Translations under genes and position numbers: made by a program | Notes under the pieces: generated by a model | Database searches by the model: none | Seen by the model: the letters and a program-made list of their open reading frames with translations, nothing else | What the model was told of the DNA's origin: nothing | Source: JBKPNJ01 sp963695705 | GTDB lineage: Bacteria; Actinomycetota; Actinomycetes; Propionibacteriales; Nocardioidaceae | Direction: 5' to 3' | Assembly: GCA_963695705.1 (NCBI GenBank) | Contig: CAVOHB010000009.1 | Location: 744,001-808,000 of the forward strand | DNA: 64,000 nucleotides | Shown: positions 52,601 to 61,513 of the stretch, one piece after another | How positions within the stretch are numbered: the first letter of the stretch is position 1 | Layout: every line of letters starts with the position of its first letter

Positions 52601-53584
52601 ATGGCAACACCATGGGTACGGCGACTGATGTTCCTGCTGGCCCTGGCCCTGCTGTCGGCCGGCTGCGGCGGCGACAGCGACACCGGGTCGTCGAGCTCGA
52701 TCACCGTCTACACCTGTGTCGACGACAACACCATCCAGGCTGTGAAGTCCGCGTTCGAGGATGCGCACCCGGGCACCGACGTTCAGGTCTTCCGTGCACC
52801 GACCGGAGACCTCAACGCACGGGTGGCGAGTGAGACACGCTCCGGCGGTCTCAAGGCGGACGTGATCTGGGCGTGTGACCCGCTGACGATGCAGGGCTAC
52901 GTCGACCAGGACCTCGTTGGCGGCTGGACGCCCGACGGGATCTCCGGGATCCCGGCGGCGTTCCAGACCCCCGACTACGTGGGCGTCGCCGTTCTCTACC
53001 TGGTGGCGATCTACCACGAAGGCGCCCCCGCGCCGAAGACGTGGTCGGATCTGACCGACCCGCGGTACGCGGACGCGCTGGCCGTTCCCGATCCGAGCGT
53101 CGCCGCATCGGCGCTCGGAGCGGTGGGCTACTTCGCGCACGCACCCGGCTACGGGCTCAAGTTCTACTCGGACCTGAAGTCCAACGGCGCGGTGCAGGTG
53201 AGCACACCCGACGACGTGACGACGGGCGTCGCGCAGGGCGTGTACAAGGCCGGGATCACGATCGCCAGCTCGGCCTACCTCGCGCAGCAGGACGGGTCGC
53301 CCGTGGGGATCGTCTGGCCCCGACCAGGGGCAGTTGCCGTCTACGGGCCGATCGCGCTCGCAACCCATTCCGCGGACTCCACACCGGCCAAGGACTTCAT
53401 CTCCTACGTCGTCAGCCGGGCCGGCCAGGCGACAGTCGCCAAGGCCGGGTCGTATCCGAGCATGCGCGGCATACCCGGACCCACGATCCCGGCCGGCGCG
53501 CCGATCGAGTTCCCCGACTGGAAAGCCATCGCCGCCGACAAGGACACCCTGCTTCAGGATTATTCGCATATCTTCGGTGGGTGA
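52601..53584 (+). CDS. Fe(III)-type ABC transporter substrate-binding lipoprotein
   Basis: A 327-aa lipoprotein; lipobox 'LLSAGC' gives Cys22. The mature chain matches the FbpA/AfuA (extracellular solute-binding family 1, iron type) pattern: 'ITVYTCVDDNTIQAV' at the start, 'VIWACDPLTMQGY' and 'YVVSRAGQATVAKAGSYPS' near the end. It would bind ferric iron or a similar anion-coordinated ion outside the cell. Its stop overlaps the permease GTG as GTGA. ATG 52601. Confidence 0.87.
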   Translation: MATPWVRRLMFLLALALLSAGCGGDSDTGSSSSITVYTCVDDNTIQAVKSAFEDAHPGTDVQVFRAPTGDLNARVASETRSGGLKADVIWACDPLTMQGYVDQDLVGGWTPDGISGIPAAFQTPDYVGVAVLYLVAIYHEGAPAPKTWSDLTDPRYADALAVPDPSVAASALGAVGYFAHAPGYGLKFYSDLKSNGAVQVSTPDDVTTGVAQGVYKAGITIASSAYLAQQDGSPVGIVWPRPGAVAVYGPIALATHSADSTPAKDFISYVVSRAGQATVAKAGSYPSMRGIPGPTIPAGAPIEFPDWKAIAADKDTLLQDYSHIFGG

Positions 53585-55262
53585 GCGTGCACCGGTCGCG
53601 GGGCGCCGCACCGGCGCAATGGTTCGCGACCGCGCTCGTACTGGCGCTGACGGCGTTCCTGGTGGTTTTCCCGATCCTGCGCCTCGTCCAGACTGCGCTG
53701 ACGGAGGATCGCGGCAGCATCGGCACGGTCCTCACCTCGCCCGGACTGGGCCGGGCGGTGGCCAACACCCTGCTGCTCGCGGTCGCGGTCACCGTGATCG
53801 CAGTGCCGGTCGGCGCCGGGATGGCGCTGGCGATGCGACGTCCGGGCGTGCCGGCGGTCGGTTTCTGGCGGGTGGCTGTGCTGGTTCCGCTGCTCGTCCC
53901 GCAGTTCGTCCTGGGATACAGCTGGACCCAGGCCTACGGCAGGGCGGGGTTCACCGACGTCACGGTCGGATTGCCGTGGCCAGGAGTGCAGGGTCCGGTC
54001 GGGGTGGCCGTCGTCCTCGTCGTCAACGCGGTGCCCGTGACCTACCTGCTGACGGCGGTGGGACTCGCTGCCCGCGCCGAGCCCGATCTGGAGCGAGCCG
54101 CCCGCGCGGCCGGTGGCAGCAGCGTCACCGCGTTGCGGACCATCACCCTGCCGCTGTTGCGCCCCTCACTCGCCGCGGCGGCGGTGCTGGTGTTCGTGCT
54201 CACCCTCGAGGACTTCGCCGTGCCGCAGGTGCTGGGGACGCCGGCCGGCTTCAGCACGGTGACGACCAGGATCTACCGGGACCTCTCGCTGGGCTCTGAC
54301 CCGTTCTCGTTCGTGGAGGCCGTGACGCTCGCGCTGCTGCTGGTCGCCTTCGCCGCTGCCGTTGTCGGTCCGGCGGACAGCCTGCTCGGACCGCGGCTGC
54401 GGGTGGACCGGGTCGCCGACAGCGCCGGGGCGGCTGTGGCGCCGCGGCGCCGGTCGTCCGGGCGCTGGGTGGCGGCCGCTCTCGGCGGCTACCTGATCCT
54501 CGCGGTCGGTCTGCCGCTGCTGGCGCTCGTCGCCGCCGCGATCACCCGCGCGGTGGGCCTGCCGCCGCGCCCCGGAAACTGGACGCTGGACAACTTCCGG
54601 GAGGTGCTCGACCAGCGCACGTACGAGGCGATCGGGCGCAGCTTGGGCCTCGCTGTCATCGCCGCGAGCCTGCTCACCGTGCTCGGCCTGATCGTCGCGC
54701 TGCTCGAACGCCGCCGATCCGCACGCGGCGTCGGAACGATCATCACGCTCACCCTGGTGCTCCCGGGATCGACGCTGGCGATCGCGCTGCTCATCGCCTA
54801 CGGCCGTTGGCTCGGCGGCTCCCTCACCTTGATCCTGTTGGCCTACCTGGCCAAGCTATGGGCGTTCGGCCATCGGCCGGTCGCCGGTGCCCTCGACCGG
54901 CTGCCAGCCGAGGAGCTGTACGCCGCCCGCGCCAGCGGGGCGGGGCCGGTCACGGCGATCCGCACCGTGGTGTTGCGTCCACTCGCCCCGGCACTGCTCG
55001 GCGCGTGGCTGGTCTGCTGCGTCACCGCGCTGCACGAGGTGACCATGTTCCAGCCTGCTCTACGGCCCGGGCAGCGAGACGCTGGCCGTGGTCGTGCTGA
55101 ACAGCCAGGAACTCGGGCGGATCGGCCCGACGGCGGCCCTGTCGGTGGTGCTGACGATGATGATCGCGGCAGCCGCGCTCCCGCTGTGGCTGCTGGTCCG
55201 TCGGCTGCGGCTGCCGGCAGGGGCGCTTCCCCCGGCTGGGGTGCCGCGCGAACAGGCGTTCC

Positions 55263-55273
<11 letters not shown>
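53581..55273 (+). pseudogene. Fe(III)-type ABC permease (two-domain) with a +1 frameshift
   Basis: A FbpB-type permease with two membrane domains in one chain (two sets of about six helices; EAA-type loops 'DLERAARAAGGSSVTALRTI' and 'LYAARASGAGPVTAIRTVVL'). After 'LHEVTM' (~55047) the frame breaks. The correct ending ('LYGPGSETLAVVVLNSQELG', 'AAAALPLWLLVRRLRL') lies one base on, reaching 55273, beyond the next ATG. One extra T at 55048-55049 explains this. As read, translation continues out of frame to 55308, losing the last helix. It would leave the importer without a complete channel unless the extra base is an error. Confidence 0.85.
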
Positions 55274-56381
<1,108 letters not shown>

Positions 56382-56415
56382 TCCGCTGTGGACCCCGGTG
56401 GCCCGGCTGTTCCGG

Positions 56416-57249
56416 TCAGCCCAGCACCTTGGCCGGACCCGCCTGGTTGGTCGCGTCGTTGACGATCGCCAGATGGCGTCGCGTGTAGTGACGCAGCGAG
56501 ACGAGCTGGCTGTCGGTCAGCCGGTCACACACCCATTCCCAGTGCAAGGACACCCAGTCGCCGACGTCGAGCGCGGGCAGCATTCCGACCCCGTCGACGG
56601 ACCGTACCGCGGTCTCTGTCTGCGGCGGCCCGAGCTCGAGCAGGCGACCGTCCCAGGTCAGCGCGGACGACTCGACGACGACCTGGTCGCCCTGCAGTGC
56701 CAGTACGCGCCCCCAACGGATCCGGCAGCGATCCAGAACCGTCAGCGCCTGCTCGGCGCGTCGGTCGTCTCCGAGCAGACCGACCCACGGGTAGACGCAG
56801 AACACCACGAAGCTGTGGTGGGGTACGCCCCCGCCCACGACGCTCTCCGCGAGGTTGGAGAAGCCGGGCCCGGCCCGGCGGCGGAACCGCTGGTCCATGG
56901 AGCCTGCGATGTTGGAGACCCCGATGTGGTCCAGGAGGGGGTTACCCACCCAGTACGCCTCTACCACCCGCCGGTCCAGCGGGTCCGGTGACCCGGTCGC
57001 TCCTGCGATCAGCTCCAGGTACGGCCAGGCACCCGCGAACTGGCGCGAGAGCGCGGTGAGCCCCCCGTCGACGGTTCCGGTGACGCCGTACTCGAAGAAC
57101 GACGCGCTGTCCGCGGGTCCGCAGTAACCGTGCTGGTTGGGAGGGAACGCATACCGCACGAACAGGACCGGGCCGGGGACCTCGGCGTTTCGCGGCGGTC
57201 CGGTCGGACGTCCAATGGCTTGCTGCGGCTGGTGGGATTGCGTATCCAT
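56416..57249 (-). CDS. DUF6390 family protein (hydrogenase-associated)
   Basis: A 277-aa protein of the DUF6390 type: 'VRYAFPPNQHGYCGPADSASFFEYG' at the N-terminus, 'PYLELIAGATGSPDPLDRRVVEAYWVGNPLLD' in the middle and 'VSLHWEWVCDRLTDSQL' near the end. The family is known from genes next to [NiFe] hydrogenase clusters; its role is unknown. Here it follows hypC by 27 bp on the same strand, though no hydrogenase is in the window. Confidence 0.75.
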   Translation of the reverse strand: MDTQSHQPQQAIGRPTGPPRNAEVPGPVLFVRYAFPPNQHGYCGPADSASFFEYGVTGTVDGGLTALSRQFAGAWPYLELIAGATGSPDPLDRRVVEAYWVGNPLLDHIGVSNIAGSMDQRFRRRAGPGFSNLAESVVGGGVPHHSFVVFCVYPWVGLLGDDRRAEQALTVLDRCRIRWGRVLALQGDQVVVESSALTWDGRLLELGPPQTETAVRSVDGVGMLPALDVGDWVSLHWEWVCDRLTDSQLVSLRHYTRRHLAIVNDATNQAGPAKVLG

Positions 57250-57276
57250 GTCCGGCGATCATCCCCAAGGCGTCGA

Positions 57277-57540
57277 TCAGCTGTCACCTGGTGCGGTTTC
57301 GGGTGGCGCCGCTCCCCGATCGACCGGGCTGATTCCGAACGCCGCCATGGCGTCTCGGGCCTCCGTCGCCGACATCCGCTCGAGCGCGAACCCGCTGTGC
57401 ACCAAGATATAGTCCCCGCGCGTCAGCGACCCGGTGACCGCCGCGACGTCGATGTCGCGGAGCACACCCGCAACATCGACGCGGGCGAGATGGGAGCCGG
57501 ATCTTACGTCCACGACCCGGCCTGGGATCCCGAGACACAT
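57277..57540 (-). CDS. hypC: HypC/HybG/HupF hydrogenase maturation chaperone
   Basis: An 87-aa protein with the HypC signature 'MCLGIPGRVVDV' at the start (the cysteine after Met binds the Fe(CN)2CO precursor) and 'RGDYILVHSGFALERMS' in the OB-fold core. HypC delivers the iron centre to [NiFe] hydrogenase large subunits together with HypD. No hypD, hypE or structural genes are visible within 57 kb on one side and 6 kb on the other. It lies 6 bp after moaA and 27 bp before the DUF6390 gene. Confidence 0.9.
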   Translation of the reverse strand: MCLGIPGRVVDVRSGSHLARVDVAGVLRDIDVAAVTGSLTRGDYILVHSGFALERMSATEARDAMAAFGISPVDRGAAPPETAPGDS

Positions 57541-57546
57541 CGCCGG

Positions 57547-58575
57547 TCACCCGCCGATGGCCGACATCGACCGCACCGGCTGCAGGAACGACACGTCGTC
57601 GATGCCGTGACCGGGGCGCTTGACCCACATCGCCGCGCGCCAGCGCTGTGCGAGGTCCTGGTCCGAGGCGCCTGCTCGCAGGGCGGTTCGCAGGTCCGAC
57701 TCCTCCCGGGCGAACAGGCAGTTCCGAACCTGGCCGTCGGCGGTGAGGCGTACCCGGTCGCAGTCACCGCAGAACGGCCGGGTGACCGACGCGATGACAC
57801 CGACGGTTGCGGGGCCGCCGTCGACGAGGAACCGCTCGGCCGGAGCGCTGCCCCGAGGCTCGGCATCCGGCGTGAGCACGAACTCACGGTCCAGTGAGGT
57901 GAAGATCTCGTCGGCGGTGATCATGGTGTCGCGGCGCCAGCCGTGCTGCGCGTCGAGGGGCATCTGCTCGATGAAACGCAGCTCGTATCCGTGGGCTATG
58001 CACCAGCGCAGCAGCTCGGGGGCCTGGTCGTGGTTGACCCCCCGGATCAGGACGGCGTTGACCTTCACCGGGGTGAGACCCGCCCGCGTCGCGGCGGCGA
58101 GACCGGCGATGACGTCGTCGAACCGGTCGCGCAGCGTGAGCTGCTTGAACGTGTCCTCACGTACCGTGTCGAGGCTGACGTTGACCCGGTTGAGCCCGGC
58201 GTCCTTCAACGCGACCGCGGTGCGCGCCAGGCCGATGCCGTTGGTGGTCACGGCCAGCCGGGGCCGCGGTGTCAGCGCGGCGGAACGGCGGACGATGTCG
58301 ACGAAGCCGCGCCGCACCAGCGGTTCGCCGCCGGTGAACCTGACCTCGGTGACACCCAGCCGCTCGACCGCGATGCGGATCAGCCGGATCACCTCGTCGT
58401 CGGTGAGGATCTCCTCAGTCGGCAGCCAGTCGAGGCCCTCCGCCGGCATGCAGTAGTTGCAGCGCAGGTTGCACCGGTCGGTCAGCGAGACCCGCAGGTC
58501 GGTGGCCACCCGCCCGAAGGTGTCTGCCAGCCCGCCACGACCGGCGGCGGCAACATGCTCGGGGTCTCGGATCAT
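57547..58575 (-). CDS. moaA: GTP 3',8-cyclase MoaA
   Basis: A 342-aa radical SAM enzyme that opens molybdopterin synthesis from GTP. The first 4Fe-4S motif is C35, C39, C42 in 'DRCNLRCNYC'. 'VRFTGGEPLVRRG' follows, and the second, GTP-binding cluster is in 'PFCGDCDRVRLTADGQVRNC'. The protein ends with the essential double glycine ('SAIGG'). No other moa or moe gene is visible nearby; the MOSC gene is 38 kb away. It heads the moaA-hypC-DUF6390 run. Confidence 0.94.
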   Translation of the reverse strand: MIRDPEHVAAAGRGGLADTFGRVATDLRVSLTDRCNLRCNYCMPAEGLDWLPTEEILTDDEVIRLIRIAVERLGVTEVRFTGGEPLVRRGFVDIVRRSAALTPRPRLAVTTNGIGLARTAVALKDAGLNRVNVSLDTVREDTFKQLTLRDRFDDVIAGLAAATRAGLTPVKVNAVLIRGVNHDQAPELLRWCIAHGYELRFIEQMPLDAQHGWRRDTMITADEIFTSLDREFVLTPDAEPRGSAPAERFLVDGGPATVGVIASVTRPFCGDCDRVRLTADGQVRNCLFAREESDLRTALRAGASDQDLAQRWRAAMWVKRPGHGIDDVSFLQPVRSMSAIGG

Positions 58576-58612
58576 GCTGACAGCCTACGTGCAATCGACG
58601 GTGACCACGGTG

Positions 58613-58677
58613 GAGTGCCCCCGTCGAGTGCCCCGGTCGAGTGTCACGGTCGAGTGTCACCGTCGAGTGTCACGGTC
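58613..58677. repeat. Five 13-bp tandem repeats upstream of SURF1
   Basis: Units of the form GAGTGYCMCSGTC occur at 58613-58625, 58626-58638, 58639-58651, 58652-58664 and 58665-58677. The first two read GAGTGCCCCCGTC and GAGTGCCCCGGTC, the last three GAGTGTCACSGTC. They lie in the divergent gap between moaA and SURF1, 64 bp before the SURF1 start. They could be a protein-binding array or a slippage product. Confidence 0.9.
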
Positions 58678-58740
58678 GAGTGGTGCCGGGCCTCGTGACC
58701 CGGCGTCTCGCAGCGTCCCCGTGCGGGTTACGTTCCTCAC

Positions 58741-59517
58741 GTGTTCCGGTTCGTGCTGAGCTGGCGCTGGCTCGGCTTCGCGGTCGTCGTGCTGGCCCTG
58801 TCGCTGTTGTTCGTACGCCTGGGCATCTGGCAGTTCCACCGGCTCGACGAGCGCCACCGGAGCAACGCCGTGGTCGAGCACAACCTGGCGGCGGAGCCGG
58901 TCGACGTGACCGCGCTGCTCTCGCCGGGGGCACCCGTTCCCGACGATCTCCAGTGGCGCCGGGTGTTCGTCACCGGCACCTTCGACGCCGCCCGGCAGGT
59001 GCTGCTCAAGTACCAGACGCGCAGCGGCGAACCGGGGGTCGACGTCATCACGCCGCTGATGACGGGCACCGGTACCGCGGTGCTGGTGGACAGGGGCTGG
59101 CTGGCGACCGCGAACAGCGGGCAGGTCCACCCCGACGTCCCGGCGCCCCCGGCCGGGCCGACCACGGTGAGCGGGTGGCTGATGGCCGACCAGAGTGGCA
59201 GCGCCAATGAGGTCGCGGTCGACGACGGCTCGGTGCGGCTGGTGTCGAGCGTCGGCATCGGTCCGGAGCTGCCGTACCCGATCTACGACGGGTACGTCTC
59301 GATGACGGCCGCCAGGCCGCCGTCGGCCTCGCCACTGCGCGCGCCCGACCCGCCGGAGCTCAACTCGGGACCCCACTTCTTCTACGGCCTGCAATGGTTC
59401 TTCTTCGCTGCTCTGGCGGTGTTCGGCTGGTTCTACTTTGCCTGGACCGAGGCCGTCGCCCGGCGCCGCCCGGCCCGCGCCGACCACGCCCGTCCCCCGG
59501 CGATCCGCCACTCCTGA
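58741..59517 (+). CDS. SURF1-family cytochrome oxidase assembly protein
   Basis: A 258-aa protein with an N-terminal (about 8-28) and a C-terminal (about 215-238) membrane helix around a ~180-residue outer domain, the SURF1 layout. Typical parts are 'LGIWQFHRLDERH', 'VFVTGTFDAARQVLLKYQTR', 'VDRGWLATANSGQV' and 'PHFFYGLQWFFFAALAV'. SURF1 helps insert haem into cytochrome c oxidase. GTG start. The last codons ('PPAIRHS') contain a degenerate repeat unit 21 bp before the first full TGTCGGAT unit of copy B. Confidence 0.88.
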   Translation: MFRFVLSWRWLGFAVVVLALSLLFVRLGIWQFHRLDERHRSNAVVEHNLAAEPVDVTALLSPGAPVPDDLQWRRVFVTGTFDAARQVLLKYQTRSGEPGVDVITPLMTGTGTAVLVDRGWLATANSGQVHPDVPAPPAGPTTVSGWLMADQSGSANEVAVDDGSVRLVSSVGIGPELPYPIYDGYVSMTAARPPSASPLRAPDPPELNSGPHFFYGLQWFFFAALAVFGWFYFAWTEAVARRRPARADHARPPAIRHS

Positions 59518-59867
59518 CCCCCGATCCGACACTTGTTTCACGCGATCCGACAGTTGTTGACAGCGCCATCCGACAACGTGTCACGCCGGGTGCACGGGTT
59601 CCGGCACTGGCCCGCGGCCGCGGGCGGAACGGGTTGACCTCCCGTCGGTGCGCCAGGATCACCGCACCGACGTTTCGCGCACTGGTTGGTCACCGGCCGG
59701 CTCAACCGTGACCAACAACTACGCAATTCCCGGCAGTGGCCCTGGTGATCGATACCTGCGCAACAACTTCCGGACGCGAACCAGGCATCCGCCGCAACGA
59801 GCTCCGCCAACAGCTACGCGAATGGCTCACCGCCGCTTGACCACCAATAGGAGCGATCACTTGTCGC
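59514..59867 (-). repeat. Dispersed ~350-bp repeat, copy B (inverted relative to copy A)
   Basis: The reverse complement aligns with 34441-34787 along the full length, with strongest identity at both ends and weaker, indel-rich sequence in the middle. On the minus strand the units TGTCGGAT end the element: they lie at 59568-59575, 59545-59552 and 59524-59531 (23 and 21 bp apart). A related ATCCGCCA unit at 59503-59510 belongs to the SURF1 coding end. Shared frames ('GREPGIRRN' on the plus strand of B and minus of A) are conserved between copies but belong to no known family. Confidence 0.88.
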
Positions 59868-59876
59868 ACCCGGCTG

Positions 59877-59896
59877 GTCTCGCGGGGGGACGAGAC
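59877..59896 (-). terminator. Short GC-rich hairpin between copy B and sir2
   Basis: GTCTCG (59877-59882) and CGAGAC (59891-59896) form a 6-bp stem with an 8-base loop, 85 bp past the sir2 stop on the minus strand. No U-run follows. A weak terminator candidate. Confidence 0.3.
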
Positions 59897-59981
59897 TCAG
59901 GCCAGGCTGTCCTCCCGCCCTGCTCCTCGAGGACGCAGAGTGGCCCCAGGGCGACGCCGGGGAAGGAATCGCGGTGCCGTG

Positions 59982-60740
59982 CTACCGGGTTGACACCAGC
60001 GACGGGAGCACCTCGCTGATCGGGTCGCGGACCACCACGTCGGCGAGCCCGTCGTACGGCGTCGGCTGCGCGTTGACCACGATCAGCCGCGCACCGCTGT
60101 CCTTGGCGACGTCGCAGAGCCAGGCCGCCGGCTGGACCTGCAGCGAGGTGCCCACGGCCAGTAGCAGGTCCGCGGCGCGCGCGGCGTTCACCGCGGCAGC
60201 GAGTACGGTCCGGTCGAGCTGCTGCCCGAACGAGATCGTCGCGGACTTCAGGATCCCGCCGCAACGCAGGCAGGCAGGGTCGTCCTCGCCGGCATCCACC
60301 CGCTCCAGCGCGGCGGCCATGCTCGACCGGTCACCACAGCCGAGACACTCGACCTGCCACACCGTGCCGTGCAGCTCGATGACCACCTCAGCCGACGAAC
60401 CGGCCCGCTGTTGGAGCTCGTCGATGTTCTGGGTGACGATCGCGGTCAGCCGCCCCTGCTGCTCCAGCTCGACCAGAGCGCGGTGCCCGGCGTTCGGCTC
60501 GGCGGTCCAGGCGGCGTGCTGGCGGCGGCTGCGCCACGACCGGACGCGCACGTCCCTGTCGCTGACGTAGTTCTGCAGTGTGAACATCTGCTGGGCGGCC
60601 GGGTTCTGGGTCCAGACGCCCTGCGGCCCGCGGAAGTCCGGGATCCCCGAGTCGGTCGAGATGCCGGCGCCGCACAGCGCGGTGATCGTGGCGGCGCCGC
60701 GCACCAGGTCGGCCGCCGCATCGGCGTTCTTCGCGGTCAC
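59982..60740 (-). CDS. Sir2-type NAD-dependent protein deacylase
   Basis: A 252-aa sirtuin that removes acyl groups from protein lysines using NAD. The NAD motifs are 'CGAGISTDSGIPDFRG' and 'VTQNIDELQQRAGS'; the catalytic histidine is in 'ELHGTVWQVEC'. A zinc site is formed by 'CLGC' and 'CLRCGG', and 'LAVGTSLQVQPAAWL' and 'VVNAQPTPYD' complete the fold. The GTG start at 60740 overlaps the SDR stop as GTGA, indicating coupled translation. Confidence 0.92.
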   Translation of the reverse strand: MTAKNADAAADLVRGAATITALCGAGISTDSGIPDFRGPQGVWTQNPAAQQMFTLQNYVSDRDVRVRSWRSRRQHAAWTAEPNAGHRALVELEQQGRLTAIVTQNIDELQQRAGSSAEVVIELHGTVWQVECLGCGDRSSMAAALERVDAGEDDPACLRCGGILKSATISFGQQLDRTVLAAAVNAARAADLLLAVGTSLQVQPAAWLCDVAKDSGARLIVVNAQPTPYDGLADVVVRDPISEVLPSLVSTR

Positions 60741-61495
60741 AGCCCCCGCATGACTCCTCCGTCGACCGGCACCATGGTCCCGGTGAGATAGGACGCGGCC
60801 GGTGACAGTACGAATGCCGCGACCCGGCCGAACTCCTCCGGCCGGCCGTACCGCCGTAAGGGGATGGACGCCTCGCCCCGGGCCCGCGACTCCGCGGCGT
60901 CCCCGGACGCCTCGTCGAGCTCCTGGACCCGCTCCGTGTCGATCCGGCCGGGCAGCAGCGCGTTGACACGGAAGCCCTGCGGCCCGAGCTCGTCGGCCAG
61001 GGACTTGGCCACCATCGCCAGCCCCGGCCGCAGCCCGTTGGAGATCGCCAGACCGGGAATCGGCTGCCGGACCGAGGACGACAGCACGAACGCCAACGAC
61101 CCGCCCGGCTCGGCCGCCGCCGCCACCGCGCGCGCCAGGCGGACGGCGCCCAGGAACACCGACTCGAAGGCCACCCGCCACTGCTGGTCGCTGACGTCCA
61201 GCACCGAACCCGGCGGCGGGCCGCCGACGCTGACCAGAGCACCGTCGAGACGCCCGAAGCGTCCCTGCGCCTGCTCAACGAGCCGGGCGGCGGTGTCCTC
61301 GCCGGCATTGTCGGCCGCGACTCCCCTGCTGGAGTCGTCCCCCAGCACCGACACGAGCCTCGCGAGCGAGCTCTCGCTTCGTGATGAGACCACCACCTTG
61401 GCGCCCTCCGCGACGAGTGACTCGGCCGCTGCGCGACCCAGACCCCTGCTTGCCCCGGTCACGATGAACACACGGCCGTCGAGTCCTAGATCCAT
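60737..61495 (-). CDS. SDR-family protein lacking the YxxxK catalytic pair
   Basis: A 252-aa short-chain dehydrogenase fold with an intact nucleotide loop ('VTGASRGLGRAAAESL') and the C-terminal 'SYLTGTMVPVDGGVMRGL'. Where active SDRs have the catalytic serine and YxxxK, this reads 'SSSVRQPIPGLAISNGLRPG', with no tyrosine or lysine at the expected places. This matches a known atypical SDR subgroup (BKR-like) with an imperfect catalytic tetrad. It may be a weak reductase, a binding protein or a sensor. It overlaps sir2 by 4 bp. Confidence 0.85.
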   Translation of the reverse strand: MDLGLDGRVFIVTGASRGLGRAAAESLVAEGAKVVVSSRSESSLARLVSVLGDDSSRGVAADNAGEDTAARLVEQAQGRFGRLDGALVSVGGPPPGSVLDVSDQQWRVAFESVFLGAVRLARAVAAAAEPGGSLAFVLSSSVRQPIPGLAISNGLRPGLAMVAKSLADELGPQGFRVNALLPGRIDTERVQELDEASGDAAESRARGEASIPLRRYGRPEEFGRVAAFVLSPAASYLTGTMVPVDGGVMRGL

Positions 61496-61513
61496 GCCGT
61501 CATCCTGCCGTGT

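Noticed and set aside
59538..59810. A gene inside dispersed repeat copy B
   Set aside because: A 90-codon frame partly matches one in copy A ('GHCREL', 'CWSRLS'), but starts and stops are not conserved and no family is recognised.
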